Below are positions 41,987-54,800 of a stretch of 64,000 nucleotides of DNA, piece after piece (positions within the stretch are counted from its first letter, which is position 1; every line of letters starts with the position of its first letter). The stretch lies in contig CP015028.1 of assembly GCA_011455275.1 (NCBI GenBank), positions 1,772,911 through 1,836,910 on the forward strand. Reading direction: 5' to 3'. The position numbers were made by a program, and so were the translations under genes. Source of the DNA: Pasteurellaceae bacterium Orientalotternb1 (GTDB taxonomy: Bacteria > Pseudomonadota > Gammaproteobacteria > Enterobacterales > Pasteurellaceae). The notes below the pieces were generated by a model. The model was not told where the DNA came from. It saw only the letters and a program-made list of their open reading frames with translations, and made no database searches.

Positions 41987-43474
41987 ATGCAATATACTAT
42001 CGCACAGTCTAAAGAAGGCACTCCCCTTTCACTCGTTGCTCGAATGGCAAACCGCCATGGCTTAATTGCAGGGGCAACAGGAACAGGGAAAACCGTGACC
42101 CTTCGCAAACTGGCAGAAGCCTTTAGCCAAGATGGCGTACCCGTGTTTTTGGTCGATGTGAAAGGCGACCTTTCAGGCTTAGTACAAGCGGGCAGTTTTC
42201 AAGGTAAAATTGCAGAACGAATCGAACAATTCCAACTCGGCGGTGAAAGCTATTTAGAAGGCTTTCCTGTCTCATTTTGGGACGTCTTTGGCGAAACGGG
42301 CATTCCCCTTCGCACCACGATTTCAGAAATGGGACCGATGTTACTCGCCCGTTTACTCAATTTGAACGATACCCAAGAAGGCTTGCTCAACTTAGTTTTC
42401 CGTGTGGCAGACGACAAAGGCTTATTGCTGATCGACTTAAAAGACTTGCGGGCAATGCTCAAATTTGTTGCTGAAAATGCCAAACTGTTCCAAGTGGAAT
42501 ACGGCAATGTGTCGGCGGCAAGTGTCGGGGCAATCCAGCGGGCGTTACTCACCCTTGAAAACGAAGGGGCGACGAATTTATTTGGCGAGCCTGCGTTAGA
42601 TTTACACGATTGGATGCAAACCCGCAACGGTCGTGGCGTGATCAATGTGTTAAATTCAGAAAAATTGATTAACTCACCAAGAATGTATGGGGCGTTTTTG
42701 CTCTGGTTTATGGCGGAATTGTTTGAACAGTTGCCTGAAGTGGGTGACCCTGACAAACCGAAATTTGTGCTGTTCTTCGATGAAGCTCACTTGATATTTG
42801 ATGGTGCTCCCAAAGTGTTGGTGGACAAAATCGAACAAGTGGTGCGTTTGATCCGTTCGAAAGGGGTCGGGGTTTATTTCGTGACTCAAAATCCGCTTGA
42901 TTTGCCTGAAAGTGTGCTTGGTCAGTTAGGTAATCGGGTGCAACACGCCTTGCGTGCCTTTACTCCGAAAGATCAAAAAGCGGTGAAAGCAGCGGCAGAA
43001 ACTTTCCGAGCGAATCCAAAAGTGAACGTAGTGGAAGCCATTACCCAACTCGGTGTAGGCGAAGCGTTAGTATCGGTGTTAGATGAAAAAGGAATGCCAA
43101 CGCCAGTGGAAATCGCCTATATTTACCCACCAAAAAGCCAGCTCAAACCGATTTCAGCACAAGAGCGTTTGGATTTAGTGAAACAAGACGATCTCTATTT
43201 GCATTACAGCCAGTTGGTGGATAACGAGTCGGCATTTGAAGTGTTAAATGCACAAACTCAAGCAGTGCAACAAGCCGAACAAAATGCGAAAACGGAAGAA
43301 GACAGTTTCTTAGGCGGTATGCTCGGCAGCATTTTCGGCACCAAAAAGAAAAGCCAACAATCCATTGCTGAACAGCTTGTCGGCAGTGTGGCACAATCCG
43401 TCGGCAGAAACTTGCGTAACCAAGTCACCAAGCAAATTATGCGTGGGATTTTAGGAGCGATTAGCCGAAAATAA
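41987..43474 (+). CDS. HerA/VirB4-like ATPase of the YjgR (DUF853) family
   Basis: 495 residues (E. coli YjgR 500). P-loop GATGTGKT at residues 29-36, Walker B FVLFFDEAHLIF (about 258-269), and an Arg-containing RSKGVGVYFVTQNPLDLP sensor segment. A Gln/Glu-rich stretch (about 420-445) and a basic C-terminal helix follow. The family is annotated as helicase-like or DNA-translocase-like, but its function is not established. Single gene between rhlB and the shared terminator. Confidence 0.88.
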   Translation: MQYTIAQSKEGTPLSLVARMANRHGLIAGATGTGKTVTLRKLAEAFSQDGVPVFLVDVKGDLSGLVQAGSFQGKIAERIEQFQLGGESYLEGFPVSFWDVFGETGIPLRTTISEMGPMLLARLLNLNDTQEGLLNLVFRVADDKGLLLIDLKDLRAMLKFVAENAKLFQVEYGNVSAASVGAIQRALLTLENEGATNLFGEPALDLHDWMQTRNGRGVINVLNSEKLINSPRMYGAFLLWFMAELFEQLPEVGDPDKPKFVLFFDEAHLIFDGAPKVLVDKIEQVVRLIRSKGVGVYFVTQNPLDLPESVLGQLGNRVQHALRAFTPKDQKAVKAAAETFRANPKVNVVEAITQLGVGEALVSVLDEKGMPTPVEIAYIYPPKSQLKPISAQERLDLVKQDDLYLHYSQLVDNESAFEVLNAQTQAVQQAEQNAKTEEDSFLGGMLGSIFGTKKKSQQSIAEQLVGSVAQSVGRNLRNQVTKQIMRGILGAISRK

Positions 43475-43513
43475 ACGGCTGACCACAAAATACATTTCCA
43501 TTTGCAAAAAATT

Positions 43514-43546
43514 AAGGGAAAGTGACCGCTTGTCACTTTCCCTTTA
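43514..43546. terminator. Bidirectional terminator built on an uptake signal (yjgR-like / serS)
   Basis: AAGGGAAAGTGAC (43514-43526), loop CGCTT, GTCACTTTCCCTT (43532-43544). Identical to the sucD/lysS terminator, including about 15 upstream bases. Confidence 0.88.
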
Positions 43547-43570
43547 TCTTCCTAATTCAAGGAATATCCG

Positions 43571-44911
<1,341 letters not shown>

Positions 44912-44931
44912 TTATAAAATCAGACCGCTTG

Positions 44932-45408
44932 TTAGCGATTTGCGTGCTTCATTATGCGTTGTTTTGCCACTTGCCATTCGCGATCTTTGATGTCTTCACG
45001 CTTATCGTGCAGTTTTTTCCCTTTTGCTAAGCCAATTTTGACTTTCGCCCACGCACTTTTCCAGTAGAGCGATAAGGCAACAACGGTAAAACCATCTCGA
45101 TTTACTTTACCAAACAGAGAGTCCAATTCTCGCTTATTTAACAATAACTTACGAGTACGAGTTGGGTCTGTCACAATATGGGTAGAAGCTACATTCAGCG
45201 GAGTTATCATCGCCCCAAACAGATAGGCTTCGCCATTGCGAAAAATCACATAACTGTCGCCAATGTTAGCTTTGCCTGCACGCAAGGCCTTCACTTCCCA
45301 GCCTTGTAGCTCAATCCCTGCCTCAATTTCATCTTCAATAAAATATTCGTGGCGAGCCCGTTTATTTAACGCTATTGTATTGCTCGCCACTTTTGGTTTT
45401 TTGCTCAT
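44932..45408 (-). CDS. smpB: SsrA-binding protein SmpB
   Basis: 158 residues from ATG 45408 (E. coli 160). A frame extending to 45474 adds 22 residues (MSVQTSCYF...) not found in the family. OB-fold protein that delivers tmRNA to stalled ribosomes. Motifs [30 protein letters not shown] and the basic C-terminal tail [17 protein letters not shown], which enters the empty mRNA channel, are intact. The ssrA gene is not found in this window. Confidence 0.96.
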   Translation of the reverse strand: MSKKPKVASNTIALNKRARHEYFIEDEIEAGIELQGWEVKALRAGKANIGDSYVIFRNGEAYLFGAMITPLNVASTHIVTDPTRTRKLLLNKRELDSLFGKVNRDGFTVVALSLYWKSAWAKVKIGLAKGKKLHDKREDIKDREWQVAKQRIMKHANR

Positions 45409-45470
45409 AATGTGAATTTGTTGCTCAAAAATAGCCGAATTGTACCTGAAATAACAGGAAGTTTGAACTG

Positions 45471-45504
45471 ACAAGCGGTCAGATCCGCAGGATATTTTGC
45501 AAAT
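45471..45504 (+). repeat. DNA uptake signal sequence (smpB-adhesin gap)
   Basis: ACAAGCGGTCAGATCCG core with distal TATTTTGCAAAT. Confidence 0.85.
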
Positions 45505-45515
45505 TTAGTGAGGCA

Positions 45516-45547
45516 AAGAAAAATGCCTAGCGTGCTGCTAGGCATTT
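45516..45547 (-). terminator. Terminator of the adhesin gene
   Basis: AAATGCCTAGC (45521-45531) pairs with GCTAGGCATTT (45537-45547). On the minus strand it is followed by TTCTTTG. An intact terminator directly after the anchor supports a gene kept as one unit. Confidence 0.88.
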
Positions 45548-45559
45548 GAGGTGATGAAT

Positions 45560-45865
45560 CTAGAATTTAAAGCCGACGCTTGCCCCTCCTGTAATGTCGC
45601 CGTAACTGTTTGCACTTCCCGTAACTTTGAAAATCAGCCGTCCGTTGTCAGAGACTTTAGAGTAACCTAAGGAAAGTGCGGTAGCACCACGATAAGTGCC
45701 GCCGCCAACAGCTAAAATACTTTCGCTTGGGTTGAAAGCTTGCACTAAACTGGCTGAAGCAACAGCACCTGCGATGCCGCTACGCAAACGAGTATCGAGT
45801 TCGTTGAGTTCGGTTTTGAACTGACCGTAGTTCACGGCATCAGTAGGTTTAATCGCCATACCCAC
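45560..45865 (-). pseudogene. Out-of-frame C-terminal membrane anchor of the trimeric autotransporter
   Basis: 101 codons from an internal ATG, ending TGGASVGFKF. The last 70 or so residues are a YadA-type anchor domain: a coiled-coil neck (ELNELDTRLRSGIAGAVASASL) followed by four beta strands ending in Phe, which in a trimer form a 12-stranded barrel. Before it reads MAIKPTDAVNYGQF, the normal continuation of the neck motif. It has no signal peptide and overlaps the end of the passenger frame, so it is the 3' part of the same gene, shifted by one base at 45881-45886. Confidence 0.88.
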
Positions 45866-48800
45866 ATTTTGAATGCGATTCCCCCCATATCAACAACGCT
45901 GCCCTGATTGAGCTTCAAGCTGTTAAACGTTGGTGTCATTGAGGTAGCAATATCAATCGCATTGCCGTGTTGGGTCAACACGATATTTTGCCCCGCATTA
46001 ACTTTAACTGAATTTCCTAAACCAATCTTAGTTGGTGCTGCACTTTCTACGATACCGTTAGTTCCATCAACAACACCAGTATTAAGTTCCCAACCTTGGT
46101 TTACAAAATGAGTTAGGCTATATAACTGGCTGCCATTCACTGCATCCGTACTATTCTCACTGATCAACCCAGGTGCAACATTTTGGATACGACGAGTTTG
46201 CATTGTGCCATTCGGTTGAATGTTTCCAACGCTGACTACACCAACAACTTCTTCTACTTTGCCACCCGCATATTGATAAGTTTGACCATCAATTACCTGC
46301 GATGTATAAGCCGCATTTCCTTTAGTTGTTTTTCCATCTGTAACATATCCAGTATCCGCACCTAAAAATACGGAATTATCTACTGTGTTCGTCACATTAT
46401 TACCAACTACAAAGCTATTGTTTGTTGCCACGGTATTGTCATTACCAATGGTATAGCTGTTATTACCTGACACTATACTTGGATCCCCAAAGGCACCAGA
46501 ATTATTACCACTCACAATGTTACCTGTACCAATACTAATTGTATCTTTACCAAGTGCTTGTGAGCCTTTACCAAAGGAAACTGCATTTTCACCACTTGCT
46601 TTCGCTTGGAAACCAACTGCTGTTGCATATTTACCCGAAGCACTTGAGTCAACGGTATTGCCACCTTGAACATCAGGCTTCACCATACCATCATTCGTAT
46701 GGAAGAACTTGATACCTTGTTCATTCATTCGACCAATAGCTTCAATGACATTGTTAGTACGGTACTCTTTTTGAGATTCCACGTTATACGTCGTTAAGGT
46801 GTAGCCATTAGATTGCGAAATTTGTACATCTTGTGCAGTACCATCAGAGTTGATTATAGTCGTAGTTGAATCTTTTGAATCTCCTTGTCCAACTAGCTGC
46901 TGAATTGCATAGAGCTGGCTACCATTGACTGCATCGGAACTATTAGGAGAAATATCACCATTCGCAATACCGCTCACCACATTACCGCCCATATGGACTG
47001 CAGTGCCTTCTTTCACCGTCAGGTTTTTCCCTTGACCACCTAACGTAGTATTACCACTTACCGTCAAATTATCACTGATATTTGCATTTTTTGTAGCTAA
47101 TCCTACCGCTTGTAGCTGACTCACTTCTACATTATCAAACTTCGGACGCTCTGCAATTTGAATCTCAACTTTGCCATTCTCAACAACGGTTTTGATATTG
47201 GCACTACTATAGGATCCTTCCGTTGTAGCTTTACCTTCAATCGCAATAGTTTGTCCTAAATTACGTTCAGTCTCACCTTGATTACCTGAGAAATTTAACC
47301 CTGATTGAGTAAGGTTGCTTGACATTTCTTGGAGCTGCTTCAGATTTACTGCATCGCCGTGCTCTTTAGCATCCCCAATATTTTGTACACGATTTCCACC
47401 CATATCCACAGTTTGACCGTTCGCAACACTAAAGCCACGGTTAAATACCGATTCACCGTTTACCGTTAACTGATTCAACGTTGTTGCACCTGCTACATTC
47501 AAACTGCCTGTATTCACATTCGTAAAGCTGACATTATCCTGAGTTGCATAGGTTACAATACCGTTGGCTTCACGCTTCACTTTCAGATTCTTACCTGCTT
47601 GCAACGTAAGCTTGTCATTTGGATTGATATCTTCTTCGGCGAGAGTGTCGAGGGTTTCATCAATACCTTCTTGAGTTGAACCAGAGGATAGCTTCCATGC
47701 AGAGTTTGCAACAAGATCTTTCACCTGTTTCACATTTGTCGCATCGGTTTCCTCAACCCCCGTCGCCACTCCAGAAACCACATTGTTACCAAGGTTGATG
47801 GTTTGGCGTTCGCCTACGGTGAAGCCACCATTGGCGTGCAACATACCACCAACCGCCGCGGAGCCAGTGGTGGTGAGTGTGCCAGCACTCACCCTACTGA
47901 ATGTTGGTGCCTCAACCGTTTTAATGTTGATGTGGTTGCCTTCACGTTTGATTTCGATATTTTGATCTTGATTGAAGGTGACTATCCCGTCATTTGTAAT
48001 TTTTTCACCTTCGACTTCTTGGTTTACTTTGAGTATCCAACCCGAAGCGTTAATCGCAGATGATATCTCACTACGGCTGAGGACATCTAATACCGTACGC
48101 CACACAGAGGCCTCGACATTGCTAGCATCTTGTTTAGCAAAGGTATCATTTAACTCGTGAGTTAAATGGTTTTTTAGCTGGACTCGATCGAGAGAAACCG
48201 TATAGCGGTTTGCATCCAAATTCTCACTTTCAGTTTTGTGCAATCTGATGAGATCGTCACGGCTATCAAGTTGGGTTTTTGCTCTCGTAATCGCTTGGTA
48301 GACAGCTCCAGCAGTTACCACCTTTGTATCATTCTCTGCTACGTGCTCGGCTTTATCCAAGGTCAATGCAAAATCTTGCTTATTCCCTTTTTCCGTTTCT
48401 GACACCTTGATGTCATCATTTCCTGTTACCGAAATTGCATTTTTTGCTAAGGAAGTGACCGCTTGTTGATCCACATTGACAGTGTAAATGTCTTTGCCGT
48501 TTTGATCTTCCTTAGATACGGTAGCTAGCCCTGAACCTGTCACTTCTAATTGGTTTTTAATGTGTGCATTATCCACTGCAACATTGAAGGTCGTTCCACC
48601 AGTGTTGTTTGTGGTTTTACTAACTAAAATACCTTCGCCTGCGGTTACTTTTTCACGTTTTGCAATGTCTGCTTTGGTTTCGGCAGTTAAATCTAAGGTG
48701 ACTGTTGAGCCACTTGCTTGACTGGTGATTGCTCCATCACCTTGCACAGTAAAGTGTAATCCACCTGTATAATTTAAGGTTTGTGCATTGGTTTCCCCTG

Positions 48801-51800
48801 TGTTGCCTGATACTGTCAGGGTATTATTACCTAACGTATTTAATTGAGAGAGGTTCACCGCATCATGGTGGTTTTCCGCATCTGCGACATTCTGAATACG
48901 GTTGTTGCCCATATTAATCGCACTGTTTGGTGAAACCGTTAAGCCCCCAGCAGTCACTGTACCTACAAAGACAGGGTTTGAAACGGCATTTACTGTAATG
49001 TCGTTACCATTGAGAGTAATATCAATATTATTGCCATTCTTGAATGTGACGACACCATGGTTATTGATTCGAGTGCCATTCTCTGTATTGGCTTTTAGTG
49101 TCCACCCTGCATTGTTGATGGCACTATTGGTTTCCGCTTTATTATAGACTTCTAACGCACTTCGCCATATCTGTGCTTGTGGTGCAACGTTTGAGGCGTC
49201 TAGCTTCGCAAAAGTATCATTTAAATTTTCAGTTAAATGCGTTTTTAAATTAGCCGTATTTAACGCCAAATGGTATTGATTCGCTTTGAGATCGTCAAAC
49301 TCTGTTGAAGTGAGTGTAATGAGATTATCACCTGTTGTGACCTTTGATTTTGCTCCCGTAACAGCAGAATAGACTGCCCCAGCAGTTATGACTTTTTCCT
49401 CATTTTTGATCACTGCATTCGCTTTATCCAGTGACAGAGCAAAAGATTTATCTGTGGTATTATTTGTGGTATTTACCAAAATGTCGTTGTTGCCAGTCAC
49501 ATCTACGACATCTTTGGCAGCTGCTTGAACGGCTTGTTTGCTCACTGCAACCTGATAAGTAGTGTTACCATTATTTGTATCTACATTAGGCGTTACTACC
49601 ACAAACTCATCATTGTTGGCAGCAGCTACTTGTACGGCTTCTTTCGCTTGGGCTTTGATATGTGAGTTATCGACCGCTACACGGAATTGTTTTCCGTCTG
49701 TGTTGTTAGTTTCTGTATCAGTGACAGTAATCCCCGTCCCTGCGACCACGGTTTCGCGTACTGCAATATCTTTCACGGTTTGAGCATCTAAACTAAGCTC
49801 TACTACACCGTTATCTTGGGTTGCAATGGTCAAATTACCTTTGTTTTGAAAATCTAAACCGTTTGTCAGAGAGGTCGTTTTGCCTTCGCCACTATTGGCT
49901 TTATAGCTTAATGCAGTGCTGCCCAAATCTGCTGTTTTGCTATATTCAGACAGATCAACATCAACTTTGAAGGTTTTTACGCCATTTTTTTCTTCACTGG
50001 TTGCAGTGGTGTTCAAGCCATTTTCAATACCAACTTGTTCTTTGATCTTCGCAATGCCTTGTGTATTCAAATTGTCCAAACTTTGGTTTGTATAAGTCGC
50101 ATTTGGATTCTCTGCCAAGTTATCCAGTTTGTTTTTTACACCATCAGCGAGCTGAATAGTGATATCTGAACCGTTACCACGGGTTTCAAGATAGCCAGTT
50201 TGACCTTTAAAACCCAACGTATCTGTTTGTAGTGCGATGCTACTTGAGCCATTATCGCCCATAAAACGTAGCGTACTAATGGCATTGATGGCACTATCAG
50301 TTTCGGTTTTGTCGTAAACATTCAGCGTATCACGCCACGTTTTCGGGGTGATATTAGAGGCATCTGTTTTCGCAAATGTGTCATTGAGTGCGGTGGTTAA
50401 ATGCGTTTTTAATGTAGTACGGTTGAGTGCCACATCGTACTCATTTGCAGTTAAATCATCGCTTTCCGCCGTTTTGGTGAGCGTTAATAAGTCATCTTTT
50501 GAGGTAACTTTGGTTTTCGCTTCGGTAATAGCAATATACGCTGCACCTGATGTGAGTGCACTTGCATTATTGGCTTCCACCGCAGTGGCTTTAGTCAGAG
50601 AAATAGCGAAGTCTTGCTTACCTTCTTTTTCAGAAGCATTGACTAGAATATCCGCATCACCAGTCACACTAATGGCTTGCTTCGCTTGTGCTTGAATATG
50701 CGAATTATCGAGAGCCACAGTAAATTCTTGTGCCCCTAATCTGTTGGTGCTTGTAGAGACAGTAACACCTGTTCCATTGACTACGGTTTCTTTCGCCAGA
50801 TTGATTGCATTATTAGTCTCAGCTTTGCTATACACATCTAACGCTGTACGCCATAAGTTAGCATATTGTCCAACATTTGAGGCCTTCACTGTCGCAAAGG
50901 TATCATTTAAACTGGTCGATAAATGTGTTTTAAGGGCTGTTGTATCAAGTGCAACAGTGTATTGATTACGTGTTAAATTATCACTTTCCGTTGGAGTAAC
51001 TGTAACGAGATTATCTCCTGCAGCAACTTTCGTTTTGGCACTTGTAATTGCTTTATAGGCAGCATCAGCGGTGAGGGCTTTGTTTTCCCCCTCAACCACT
51101 TCAGTGGCTTTATTTAATGTTAATGCAAAAGTTTTTGCCGCATCATTATCGGTTTCCACCGCAATATCCGTATTGCCTATCACCTGAATTGCATTTTTTG
51201 CGGCGGAAGTGACCGCTTGTTGGTCAACGCCCACTTTGTATACGGAGCTACCTGTACTGTCATCAAGGGTGACAGACACAAAGGCATCGTTGTCTTGTGC
51301 AGCAACTTTTACCGCATCTTTCGCTTGGGCTTTGATGTGATTGTTATCCACAGACACGGTGAACTGTTTGCCGCCAGTATCATTATTGGTATCTCCATTC
51401 ACCACAATACCTGTGCCTTGCACAACAGTTTCACGTACATCAAGCTTAGTTTTAGTTTCATCATCTAAACCTAGCTCAATCACACCATTATCTTTTGCAG
51501 TAATAGCTAAATTGCCCGTATTGGTGAAGTTTAGTCCTTGTGAGAGTAAAACCGATTTTGCTTCACCACCATTGGCTTTATAGCCAATTTGGGTATTGCT
51601 TAATGTACTATTCGTTGCGTAGTTGGAAAGATCAACATCCACTCTAAAGGTTTTGGCATCGCCTTCTGTACCTTCGGTCACGGACGTATTGTTACCATGT
51701 ACTACTTTAATAGCCTGTTTTGCTTGTGTTTTAATATGGCTATCATCAACCGCAACGGTAAATTCTTGCCCTTTATCTGCAACTTCTTTTGGTGTGACAG

Positions 51801-54800
51801 TGATCCCCGTGCCTGCTTTGACGGTTTCTTTCGCTTTGGCAATCTCGGTATTGGTTTGTGCTTTGTTATACACATCTAGTGCAGTACGCCAAGCCGTGGC
51901 TTGGGTTGTACCAATATTGGTAGCATCTGATTTTGCAAAAGTGTTTGTGAGATTTTCTGCTAGCTTATTAGTATTCAATGAAATACCGTAGCTGTTTGCA
52001 CCAATACCGTCCTGGGCATTGGCTTGTATTGTGACAAGTTCATCGGTTGCATTTACCGTTGTTTTTGCATTTGCAATAGCAGAATGAACTGCTTTTGTAG
52101 TTGCAACTTTTTCATCGTCAGCCGTAATGCTGTCGGCTTTATTTAAGCTAACGGTAAACGTTTTCTGATTTTGGGTATCATTTGTTGAAGCAACCACATT
52201 CACATCATCGCTACCAGTGGCAGCAATTGCAGAATGTGCAGCCGCTTTAACCGCTTGTTCGCTAACCGAAACGATATAAATGTCTTTATCTGTGTTACTT
52301 GTATCTTTGGAAACATTCGCAAAATGGTTATCGCCAGTGACTTCAACCGCTGATTTTGCTTGTGCTTTGATGTGATTGTTATCTAATGAAACTGTGAACT
52401 CCTGTCCTTTGCCTGTCACATTTTTCGCATCAACATTGATACCCGCACTGCCTTTAACTGTTTCTTTGGCATTATCGATCTCATTACGTGTTTCTTCTTT
52501 GTTATATACATCTAATGCAGTACGCCACACAGATGCATTTTCCCCAAGGTTGGTTGCATCAACTTTGGCGAAAGTGTCATTAAGGCTAGTTTTTAAGTTA
52601 TTCGTATTGACGGAAATAGTGTAGTTATTGGCTTCAATGCCTGCTTTTTCCTCTTTCGTAACTGTCACTATATCACCAGTTGCATTCACTGTAGTTTTTG
52701 CACCCGTAATAGCAGAGTGAACGGCTTGTGATGTTGCTACATTGGTATCATCTTGCACAATGCTATTCGCTTTATTGAGCGTGAGTGCAAAGGTTTTTAC
52801 ACCATCACTTGTGGTTGCTTCAACATCAATATCCGCCCCTGCTGATACTTCAATAGCACGGTGAGCGGCAGATTTTACAGCATCTTGGCTGACAGAGATT
52901 TTGTAAGTATCCTTACCGTTTTGTGTGTCTTTTTCAACAGAGGTAAAGTTGTCGGCATTTGTGACATCAATCGCTTGTTTAGCAAGTGTTTTGACTTGGT
53001 TTTGCCCTTCGGTTTTCAAGTTGCTGAGATCGGTTTGAGCAACATTGCTTAGGTCAACGTTTACTGCATAAGTTGTTGCTCCGTTCTCATTATTCGTTGT
53101 GGTGACTGTCGTGTTATCGCCATTTGCTACGGTCACTGCAGCTTTAGCTCGACCATCAATATAATTATTGTCAAGAGATACAGAGAATTCTTTGCCACCA
53201 GTTTCATTGCTATTTTCACTGGTAACAGTCACTCCATTACTACCAACAACGGTTTCACGCTTAGTAATATCTTCTCTGGTCGTTGAGTCTAAGCCAATAG
53301 CAACTACGCCATTTTCTCGAGCTTCAATCGTCAAATTGCCCGTATTAACAAAATCCAGACCTTGAGAGAGAGTTGTGGTCTTCGCTCCTGTTCCGTTGAC
53401 TTTATAGGTAAACGGAGTCACACCTAAGTTACTAGTTTGAACAAAGGTGTTGCTTAAATCTTGTGTTAATTTCGCAAGGTTCAGAGAGAGTGAGTAGCTG
53501 TTTGGTGACAAGTTGCTATGTTCAGTATTTTGTACAGAAATATAACTATCACTAGAACTTACCTGTGTTTTTGCTCCTACAATGGCTGAATGAACAGCCT
53601 TAGCCGTTGCTGCTTTTTCGTCAGTGGCGGTAATGGCATCTGCTTTATTTAAGCCGAAGGTAAACGTTTTAGGGGTTGCGGTATCATCTGCTCCACCAGT
53701 TACAACAGTCACATCATTATTTCCAGTGGCAACAATCGCTTCTTTAGCTAATTTTTTAACTTCCGTTTTTCCAGCATCCGCTAAATTACTGAGACTAGTA
53801 GTTACACGATCGTCTAAATTGACATTGACGGTATAAGTTTTATTGCCGTCACTATCGTTTTCTTGCACGATGGTATTTGTGCCATTTGCCAATTTTACGG
53901 CTTGTTGAGCTTGCTGTTTAAGGTGAGTGTTATCTACCGATACGGTAAATTTCTTGCCCGCAGTAGTCTCTTCTTGCTCAATAGAAATACCTGTGCCAGA
54001 TTCTACTGCTTCTTTCACTTTCTCAATTTTGCTATCAGTTTCTGTACGGCTATACACTTCTAACGCATTACGCCAAGCCGTCGCTTGCCCACTGATATTT
54101 GAGGCATTTGTACGGGCAAAAGTGCTGTCTAAATCTGCAATCACCTTAGTGGTGTTGATCGAAATATCGTAGGTATTGGCATTTAAACCCGTAGCGTGAT
54201 TTGGTGTAATGTTTACAGATTGATCTGTTGAACTGATGGTTGTTTTTGCTCCAACAATCGCAGAATGCACTGCTTTTGAAGTCGCAGCTCTTTCGTCATT
54301 GTCAGTAATTGCAGCCGCTTTATTTAAACTGAACGTAAAGTTTTTTGCTCCGTTTGTATTATTTGGTGTTGTAGAAACAGAAATATCGCTGTTTCCTGTG
54401 GCAGCAATAGCGTCTTTAGCCACTTTTTTGATTTCAGTTGTTCCTGCACTGCTAAGATTGCTTAGATTGGTATTAGCAAGCCCTGCTAAATTGACGTTTA
54501 CCGCATAAGTCTTCTCTCCATTGCTATTATCAGTGCTTTCTTGAACAGTAGTGTTTGTGCCATCAATAAGTTTGATCGCTTCTTTGGCTTGCTGTTTGAT
54601 ATAGTCATTATTTACCGAAACAGTAAATTGTGTTCCACCAGAAGTGCTACCTGATGATGCAACTGCAATCCCATGGCCTGCTTCTACCGTTTCTTTCGCT
54701 TTATTGATTTCAGTTGTTGTCTCGGTTTTACTATATACGCTTAAATTCTCACGCCAGTTTCCCGCTTGTTGGGTGATATTTGACGCATCTGCTTTAGCAA

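Noticed and set aside
45409-45559. ssrA (tmRNA) next to smpB
   Set aside because: The interval holds only an uptake signal and a terminator; no tRNA-like acceptor ends or tag frame.
49560-54510. Many + strand frames with hydrophobic, Val/Ser-rich translations opposite the adhesin
   Set aside because: They are antisense readings of Thr/Asn/Ala-rich repeats and share the repeat period; no ribosome-binding sites.
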